Shown here: positions 15,796 to 20,863 of the stretch, one piece after another | Position numbering within the stretch: the first letter of the stretch is position 1 | Layout of the letters: the number at the start of each line of letters is the position of its first letter | Assembly (NCBI GenBank): GCA_964423745.1 | Contig: CAYRGG010000062.1 | Coordinates: 1-20,863, forward strand | From: CAYRGG01 sp964423745 | GTDB lineage: Bacteria; Pseudomonadota; Gammaproteobacteria; Competibacterales; Competibacteraceae | Direction of reading: 5' to 3' | Length of the DNA: 20,863 bases | Notes under the pieces: model-generated | Told to the model about the DNA's origin: nothing | Database searches by the model: none | Seen by the model: only the letters and a program-made list of their open reading frames with translations | Translations under genes and position numbers: made by a program

Positions 15796-18336
15796 CTACT
15801 GCATGGTGATGAGTTGACGGGGCACTTCCGCATGGCTGAAATGGCTATACGTTAGCGCATTAGAAAGCTCGCTCAGTGGCTCATAAAGCGCCTCGAGCAG
15901 CTCCCCTAAGGCTGCCGCCGCGTTACGGGGTGCGCTGGGCTCTAAGGCGTCGAGGGATTGGATGTCCACCAGCTGCAAACTGGAAACCGCTTGCAAAATA
16001 AGCCGTTGTTCGGTACTCCGGTACGGCGTGCTTTCGTTTTGCGGTAAACGGTCGATTTGGCGCTGCAGACGCCGTAACTGATAACCGATAGAACGGGGGT
16101 TGCCTTCGTCGAACAACAGCAGATCCATAATCGCCTTAGGGTGCAATGCAGAGCGATAGCGGCGTCGATAGGCAGTGAGATTGTCGGTGGTGGTGAGCAC
16201 CACTTCCCAAAGTGAGACGCCGGGGGTGCTGGCTGTCACAAAGGCGAGCTTAAAAAGACTCAACGTCAATAAAACCCGCTCTAGCTGGCGACCGATGTCG
16301 AGAAACAGCCAACCATAGTGGTGGGGCATGGTTTCATTGTTGAGTCCAGAGAAGGCGGCCAATAGGGTTAACTGTCCTGCTAATCGGGCTCGGGCTAAGC
16401 GAGCCGTGAGGTTGCCCGGTATTTCTTGAATGTCGCGCTGTAGCAGGTTGAGGAGCCGCCAGCTGTCGTCCCCTAGATGGTCGCGCACGGCGCGGCCGGT
16501 GCGCAGCATACCGGCAAAGATGTAGGGTAGACTGCCTTCCCGGGTTGGATCGGTCAGCAGCCGCAATAACTCTCGGCGCAGCCCAAAGAAACGGGAACCG
16601 ACAGAGTCCGGGTTATCAGGTATGGTCACTTCGAGGGCTGTTAATAGATCGTCCAGACAATTTTTTTCAAGGCTTTCCTGATCCTGTAATTCCAGGAGTT
16701 TACCTAAGGTTTCCTGCAATAAACGGGCGGTACCGTCAAAACGTTCGCCGTAGCGCCCCAACCAATAAAGATTATCAGCCACCCGGCTAGGTAGGTCACT
16801 GCCATCGCGGGTAACCACAATGGGTCCATAAGCCTGCCGTAATAGGCTGACATGACGCTCCGGTGCTGGCGCCAAAACCCATAAGTCCTTGCTAATACCG
16901 CCTTTTTGTATCGATACAAGGTGGGGATTGTCCGTGGGTAATATATGCGCCAAACCCCCGGGCATGACTCGGTAACCGTCACTGTGGGCGGCGGTAAAAC
17001 TGCGCCAAGTGACGGGGCGTGGCACCAATCGCCCTTCCACTAAAATGGGTGCTGTGGATGGGCAGAGGGGTTCTTGGCCAATAAAAAGATAGGGTGTGGC
17101 TTGAATTCTTGCGGTCAGTTCCAGGCGTTCCCGTTGGTTTAAAGAATGACCTGCGATGGGTTCGTCTCCTGGCAAAATGGAACGAATCATCAGTTGATCC
17201 AAGTTGGCAAGTACATGGCTGCGGTCTTTAGCGTCGCCGCACCACCAGGTACCGAGAGAAGGTAAGTGTAGGTCTTCGCCTAGAAAATGACGACAAAGCG
17301 TTGGTAAAAAAGCCAACAAACCAGGGTTTTCTAAAACGCCACTGCCGAGGGCGTTAGCTGTGGCGACACCCCCACCACGCACCGCTTGCAACAGTCCCGA
17401 GGTTCCCAGCAAGGAATCACCCCGCAGTTCCAGAGGATCACAAAATTCGTCGCTGACCCGGCGTAGAATAACATCGACGGAGCGTAGTCCGCCTAGGGTT
17501 TTTAGCCAGACTCGCCCGAAGCGCACCACCAGGTCTTGGCCTTCCACCAGATTTAAGGATAGATAGTTAGCGAGATAGGCGTGTTCAAAATAGCTTTCGT
17601 TGCCAGGTCCTGGTGTTAATAGCACGATATGGGGTTGTTCCCGGTTGTGTAACGCAAGGCTAGCAAGGGTCGAGCGCATGGCGTCCAGAAAACCAGCCAG
17701 TCGCCGTAATGGCGCATCGCGATATAAACCGGGAAAGGCGCGGGCCAGGACAATGCGATTTTCTAAAGCGTAGCCGGCGCCCGCTGGCGATTGAGTACGG
17801 TCGCCGATGGCCAGGATAGAACCATCAGGCCCGCGCACCAAATCCACCCCATGAAAAATGAGCCCGCGTTGATCTTCAGAGAGGGCTTCAAAACACCCGT
17901 GCTGAAAGCCCGGATAGGCGTAGATTAATTCCGGCGGTACAAGACCTTGGCGAATAAGGGTGCGAGGCCCATATAAATCCGCCAGCACCATGTTGAGAAG
18001 CCGCGTCCGCTGCTCAATGCCTGCTTCAATGGTAGCCCATTCTGCATTGCTGATGACCAAAGGAATGGGATCTATAAACCAAGAGCGTTGGGTCCCCCGG
18101 GAATCATCATAGATGTTATAGGTGACGCCGTTTTCTTCGAGGAGACGTTGTACCTCATCGCTGCGGCGACCCAGTTCTATGGCCCCTAGTGTATTCAATT
18201 CGCCCATGAGGAATTTCCAATGGGGGCGTAACACACCATTTGCTGAACACATCTCGTCATAAACGGAAGCTTCAGCACGGTAACTGTCGCTTAGAACCGG
18301 CTTCGTCGATGCAAGGGACGATTCCCCGTTAGGCAT
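15796..18336 (-). CDS. Circularly permuted ATP-grasp / alpha-E domain fusion protein
   Basis: An 846-residue soluble fusion. Residues about 25-500 are a circularly permuted type 2 ATP-grasp domain, recognised from the N-terminal YDEMCSANGVLRPHW (26-40), AIGDRTQSPAGAGYALENRI (176-195), TPGPGNESYFEHAYLA (241-256) and VRGGGVATANALGSGVLENP (319-338). Residues about 515-830 are an alpha-E domain, an all-helical module beginning SRVADNLYWLGRYGERFDGT (517-536). ATP-grasp enzymes form amide or ester bonds through acyl-phosphates, so peptide or amide ligation is likely. The alpha-E part probably has a helper or scaffold role. In many genomes the two domains are separate adjacent genes; here they are one frame. 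The ATG has no clear ribosome site. A transglutaminase gene follows. Confidence 0.93.
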   Translation of the reverse strand: MPNGESSLASTKPVLSDSYRAEASVYDEMCSANGVLRPHWKFLMGELNTLGAIELGRRSDEVQRLLEENGVTYNIYDDSRGTQRSWFIDPIPLVISNAEWATIEAGIEQRTRLLNMVLADLYGPRTLIRQGLVPPELIYAYPGFQHGCFEALSEDQRGLIFHGVDLVRGPDGSILAIGDRTQSPAGAGYALENRIVLARAFPGLYRDAPLRRLAGFLDAMRSTLASLALHNREQPHIVLLTPGPGNESYFEHAYLANYLSLNLVEGQDLVVRFGRVWLKTLGGLRSVDVILRRVSDEFCDPLELRGDSLLGTSGLLQAVRGGGVATANALGSGVLENPGLLAFLPTLCRHFLGEDLHLPSLGTWWCGDAKDRSHVLANLDQLMIRSILPGDEPIAGHSLNQRERLELTARIQATPYLFIGQEPLCPSTAPILVEGRLVPRPVTWRSFTAAHSDGYRVMPGGLAHILPTDNPHLVSIQKGGISKDLWVLAPAPERHVSLLRQAYGPIVVTRDGSDLPSRVADNLYWLGRYGERFDGTARLLQETLGKLLELQDQESLEKNCLDDLLTALEVTIPDNPDSVGSRFFGLRRELLRLLTDPTREGSLPYIFAGMLRTGRAVRDHLGDDSWRLLNLLQRDIQEIPGNLTARLARARLAGQLTLLAAFSGLNNETMPHHYGWLFLDIGRQLERVLLTLSLFKLAFVTASTPGVSLWEVVLTTTDNLTAYRRRYRSALHPKAIMDLLLFDEGNPRSIGYQLRRLQRQIDRLPQNESTPYRSTEQRLILQAVSSLQLVDIQSLDALEPSAPRNAAAALGELLEALYEPLSELSNALTYSHFSHAEVPRQLITMQ

Positions 18337-18480
18337 GGAAGATTCTCAATGATAGTAGGCGCGATGGCAGGATGTTAGTGTAACCTACTCGGCGCAGGTG
18401 GGAAATGTGCAGAGAGTAAGTTTAAGTTATTGAGTGGTTAACGAACCTGTTTTAGTCAGTTTAATTACTGCTGCCTTACA

Positions 18481-18508
18481 TGGACAAAACTTTAATAAGG
18501 TTTATCAT
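18481..18508 (+). promoter_or_regulatory. Candidate sigma-70 promoter for the small lipoprotein gene
   Basis: TGGACA (18481-18486) and TATCAT (18503-18508) are separated by 16 bases; each matches five of six consensus positions. It points toward the lipoprotein gene, whose ATG is 85 bases further. Expected leader: about 75-80 bases. Confidence 0.4.
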
Positions 18509-18593
18509 GGCAAAATTGCAATAAATCCCTCGCAACATCGTTCAAGGGAACTTGGTACATCGCTTTAGCAGCCTTGATTAAAGGAGAAAATTG

Positions 18594-18992
18594 ATGTTGA
18601 TGCGAAATCTATTCGTCCTATTTCTTGTCGTTTTCCTATGGGCCTGTGGGTCGGATCCAACGGATCCCGATAATCTCGTAGGTACGTATTCGATCATGGA
18701 AAACGGCAATCTGGAAGAATTTTTAAAGATAGAAAAACGTGACGATAACTACGTTATGTCCGAGAAAAGCCAAGGAGACTGGCGTCAAGTCGAAGACCCC
18801 ATTGAAAAAGTCACGCAAGAAGAGTTTGAAGAACTGATCGAAGGAGAAATGACTGACCCGTTTGTGGGTCTGAAGAGCAAAGGATTTGCAGTATTTCAAG
18901 TACCTGAAGGTTGGGAAGAAGGTGGTTTCAAGACAGATACAGGATACTTTATGTACTTTTTGTTCGGTCCAGTGGAACTGCATAAAACGTAA
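18594..18992 (+). CDS. Small hypothetical lipoprotein
   Basis: A 132-residue protein that I do not recognise. It begins with a lipoprotein signal peptide: a hydrophobic stretch FVLFLVVFLW and the lipobox-like LWAC with Cys18, followed by GSDPTDPDNLVGTYS. The mature part is very acidic (many Glu and Asp, for example EEFEELIEGEMTD) and has alternating segments that could form a small beta-rich domain of the kind found in lipoproteins beginning GTYS. The ATG at 18594 is seven bases after AGGAG; the TTG at 18591 and the ATG at 18600 are less well placed. Asp at position +3 after the cysteine rather than +2 (C-G-S-D) does not predict inner-membrane retention, so outer-membrane anchoring is likely. 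It stands alone between a candidate promoter and a MITE-like element. Confidence 0.75.
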   Translation: MLMRNLFVLFLVVFLWACGSDPTDPDNLVGTYSIMENGNLEEFLKIEKRDDNYVMSEKSQGDWRQVEDPIEKVTQEEFEELIEGEMTDPFVGLKSKGFAVFQVPEGWEEGGFKTDTGYFMYFLFGPVELHKT

Positions 18993-19024
18993 GTGCTAAA
19001 AACAATACAAAAGCGCTTAAACCC

Positions 19025-19152
19025 CTAGAGCGTTTTCGCTTCGATTGTACTGAAGCGCAGCCGAGGCGAGGTGCGCGGAGTGTACATAGCGTACATGAGC
19101 ACACCGAGACCGAAGGCTAACGCCGTGTACAGTTGAACGGGAAATGCTCTAG
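19025..19152. mobile_element. 128-bp MITE-like inverted-repeat element
   Basis: The two ends are 26-base inverted repeats (19025-19050 and 19127-19152, 20 of 26 matching), both starting CTAGAGC. Inside is a further dyad, GGTG...TGTAC (to 19085), loop ATAGC, GTACA (from 19091)...CACACC. There is no coding potential. The palindromic CTAG ends would fit a non-autonomous element of an IS630- or IS5-type transposase that targets TA or CTAG, but no matching transposase is in the window. It lies 33 bases after the lipoprotein gene, in the gap convergent with the histone-deacetylase-family gene. It could fold into a long hairpin in RNA from either strand. Confidence 0.65.
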
Positions 19153-19191
19153 TTTCTAATTTCAAGGTGGGTTTAATAAGCGACCAACAAA

Positions 19192-19215
19192 AGGCGCCGG
19201 TTGCAGTCGGCGCCT
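19192..19215 (-). terminator. Rho-independent terminator of the histone-deacetylase-family gene
   Basis: A perfect eight-base stem, AGGCGCCG (19192-19199) and CGGCGCCT (19208-19215), with an eight-base loop. Read on the minus strand it is followed by a T-rich stretch (TTTTGTTGG overlapping the stem end). It starts 32 bases after the stop codon at 19247, the right place and strand to end that transcript. Confidence 0.75.
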
Positions 19216-19246
19216 CATATGGCTAGAATCCATTCTTTGTTAGCGA

Positions 19247-20206
19247 CTAACGCATGGGAGCCTCTAAGAAAGCTTCCACCACGGCTGTCCAGGCTTTGCC
19301 CACCCCGTGCAGGTCATAACCACCGCCGCCAACACCGATAATACGTCCCTCGCAAAACTCTTCGGCGATTTCACATAGACCCCGGGCCGCTCTGCCATGC
19401 ACCCTTGCAGAATAGTGCAGATGGGACAAAGGATCGTTATTAAGGCCGTCGGCGCCACAGTTAAGAATAATAATTTGGGGTTGCCATTGGCGGATAAACT
19501 CCTCTACCTTATCCCACATCATGAGAAATTCTGCATCTGAAGACAGGGGTAGTAGGGGAATATTGAGCTTGCGACCCTTCGCCTCGCCACGACCTACCTC
19601 ATAGGAATAACCGGTTTTTGGAAAAAGATAGCGGCCGTCTTCATGAATATCGGCGAAGATGACCCGTGGATCAGACTCAAACCCATAAAAGATGCCGTCG
19701 CCATGATGGGCATCGATGTCAACATAGGCAATACGCTCCAATCCAAAGGTATCTTCCAATACTTTAATGGCCACGGCGACATCGTTAAAGACGCAGAAAC
19801 CAGAGGCGGTATCGGGTGCGCTATGGTGCAATCCGGCAATGGGAATAAAAACCCGGCGCATTTCCCCTTGCATAAGTCTGTGAACCGCGTCTACCACGGT
19901 GCCGACGATGTAGGAAGCGTCTTCAAAAATGCCTTGATACGCGGGAGTATCCCCATGATCTAGGGCGCCTTCGCCGGTCTGGGAATGCCATCTTACGCGG
20001 GAGACATAGTCTGGTGTATGGAACAGAAGTAACTGTTCATCGCTGGCTTGTACAGGATCAAAAAGCCGTACCTGAAAGCTTAAATCTCGGGTATGCATTT
20101 CGTCCCAGAAGGCATGTATCCGAGTGTCGCAGAAGGGATGGTCTCCACCAAACCCATAGCGGCCGATGGCATCGCCGCTGAATACGGCAACATCTCTGTT
20201 ACGCAT
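19247..20206 (-). CDS. Histone deacetylase family protein (AcuC-like deacetylase)
   Basis: A 319-residue zinc deacetylase of the arginase/deacetylase superfamily; bacterial members remove acetyl groups from polyamines, proteins or small amides. The active site is complete: His127/His128 (AGLHHSAPDT), zinc ligands Asp165 and His167 (YVDIDAHHGDG) and Asp253 (NCGADGLNNDP), and the transition-state Tyr297 (GVGGGGYD). The N-terminal YGFGGDHPFCDTRIHAFW (17-34) is AcuC-like. I take ATG at 20206 as the start because GAAGGAGG stands about eight bases before it and MRNRDVAVFSGDAIGRYG is the normal beginning. An in-frame ATG at 20260 would add 18 residues without family support. It is divergent from the thioesterase gene. 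Confidence 0.93.
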   Translation of the reverse strand: MRNRDVAVFSGDAIGRYGFGGDHPFCDTRIHAFWDEMHTRDLSFQVRLFDPVQASDEQLLLFHTPDYVSRVRWHSQTGEGALDHGDTPAYQGIFEDASYIVGTVVDAVHRLMQGEMRRVFIPIAGLHHSAPDTASGFCVFNDVAVAIKVLEDTFGLERIAYVDIDAHHGDGIFYGFESDPRVIFADIHEDGRYLFPKTGYSYEVGRGEAKGRKLNIPLLPLSSDAEFLMMWDKVEEFIRQWQPQIIILNCGADGLNNDPLSHLHYSARVHGRAARGLCEIAEEFCEGRIIGVGGGGYDLHGVGKAWTAVVEAFLEAPMR

Positions 20207-20297
20207 TGTGGAAGCCTCCTTCGGGCTTAACAAGTAGTTAACTATTAGTATATTAGACATTCTCCAATAAATCTGGCTGGACTACAATACGGAGCGC

Positions 20298-20741
20298 ATG
20301 ACCATGCAAACCCCCTGTGATGATGACGGCAACCAGTTTCCTCAGGACTGTCAACCCACCATACGCACGGTGGCCATGCCGGCGGATACCAATGCCGCTG
20401 GCCATATTTTTGGTGGTTGGATTATGTCTCAAATGGATGTGGCGGGCAGCGTTATGGCGGTGGAATATGCTAATAGTAGGGTAGTCACCGTGGCGGTAAC
20501 GTCCATGGAGTTTCACAAACCCGTCCATGTGGGTGATTTAGTGAGTTGTTTCGCCCGCATTGAGAAGGTGGGACGAACCTCCATGACGGTCAAGATAGAG
20601 GTCTTTGCCCAGCGTGGTCTGGCGAAACGGATTCAATTTTTTAAAGTCACCGAGGCAGTCATCGTCTATGTGGCCGTCCATCGAGATGGTACGCCAAAGC
20701 TTTTGCCGGAACGGGATGCAGCATTTAAAAAGCTACTTTGA
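20298..20741 (+). CDS. Acyl-CoA thioesterase (YciA-like hotdog fold)
   Basis: A 147-residue hotdog-fold hydrolase that cleaves acyl-CoA thioesters. The sequence RTVAMPADTNAAGHIFGGWI (23-42) followed by MSQMDVAGS (43-51) is the YciA signature, with Asp47 as the likely catalytic acid. VTVAVTSMEFHKPVHVGDLV (63-82) and RIEKVGRTSM (87-96) complete the fold pattern. Residue 36 is His where Escherichia coli YciA has Asp (NGDIFGG). The length fits one hotdog unit, expected to assemble as a hexamer. A GGAG precedes the ATG; an alternative Met at codon 3 is possible. It is divergent from the deacetylase gene across 91 bases. Confidence 0.9.
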   Translation: MTMQTPCDDDGNQFPQDCQPTIRTVAMPADTNAAGHIFGGWIMSQMDVAGSVMAVEYANSRVVTVAVTSMEFHKPVHVGDLVSCFARIEKVGRTSMTVKIEVFAQRGLAKRIQFFKVTEAVIVYVAVHRDGTPKLLPERDAAFKKLL

Positions 20742-20825
20742 CAGTGACGTATGGATTCATGTCAGCGCAAAGGCTGTTACTATGATAGTAGTTTGCAACG
20801 TTTTAGGAATATGATCTAAAAAATT

Positions 20826-20863
20826 ATGGCTCAGTATATCTATACCATGAACCGCGTTGGCAA
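20826..20863 (+). CDS. ettA: Start of energy-dependent translational throttle protein EttA (partial)
   Basis: The first 12 codons read MAQYIYTMNRVG before the window ends. This matches the highly conserved N terminus of EttA, an ABC-F ATPase that binds the ribosomal E site and gates entry into elongation according to the ADP/ATP ratio. Only 38 bases are visible, so the call rests on the N-terminal signature alone. The ribosome site is weak (AGGA lies about 16 bases upstream). Expected full length is about 555 residues, running off the right edge. Confidence 0.75.
   Translation, partial: MAQYIYTMNRVG

Noticed and set aside
18507..18520. TGGCAAAATTGCA as a sigma-54 promoter
   Set aside because: The GG and GC blocks are too close together; the required ten-base spacing between them is not met.
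20776..20788. TACTATGATAGTA dyad upstream of ettA as an operator
   Set aside because: A perfect 13-base dyad, but AT-rich and isolated, with no known regulator motif; chance is a good explanation.

Overview
The window looks like a chromosomal segment of a gammaproteobacterium. The layout RDD protein / lptG-lptF / pepA-holC, together with ubiA, a YciA-type thioesterase and the first codons of ettA, is typical of that class. By eye the base composition is near 50% G+C. I cannot name a genus. The DUF29 protein, the FHA-type sigma-54 activator and the ATP-grasp/alpha-E/transglutaminase pair suggest an environmental lineage rather than an enteric one.

Layout. At 63-587 an RDD membrane protein faces the lptF-lptG operon (3990-1777, minus strand). 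Between their 3' ends sits an intact IS481-family element (600-1762) whose ends and 7-bp target duplication can be read directly. Divergent from lptF is pepA-holC (4136-6082), followed by a DUF29 gene (6139-6567). A minus-strand block follows: a TVP38/TMEM64-flavoprotein disulfide-reductase fusion overlapping a periplasmic DUF547 gene by one base (9643-6642), a phosphodiesterase-type alkaline phosphatase-fold protein (10963-9776), ubiA (11914-11042) and an FHA-AAA+-Fis regulator (13431-12064). A plus-strand CPA2 antiporter (13693-14871) converges on an operon encoding a circularly permuted ATP-grasp/alpha-E fusion and a transglutaminase (18336-14893). Then come a small lipoprotein (18594-18992), a 128-bp MITE-like inverted-repeat element, a histone-deacetylase-family gene (20206-19247), a YciA-like thioesterase (20298-20741) and the start of ettA at the right edge.

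How the genes work together. LptF and LptG form the membrane part of the LPS exporter. PepA and HolC are housekeeping neighbours. The TVP38-flavoprotein with DUF547, and the ATP-grasp/alpha-E with transglutaminase, are two gene pairs whose biochemical roles are not settled; they are the best candidates here for an incompletely described system. No tRNA, rRNA, CRISPR array, prophage or defence system was seen. No gene-free stretch exceeds 300 bases. The longest are 13432-13692 (upstream region of the antiporter and FHA regulator, AT-rich, no convincing promoter), 18337-18593 (one candidate promoter) and 18993-19246 (MITE-like element and a terminator).
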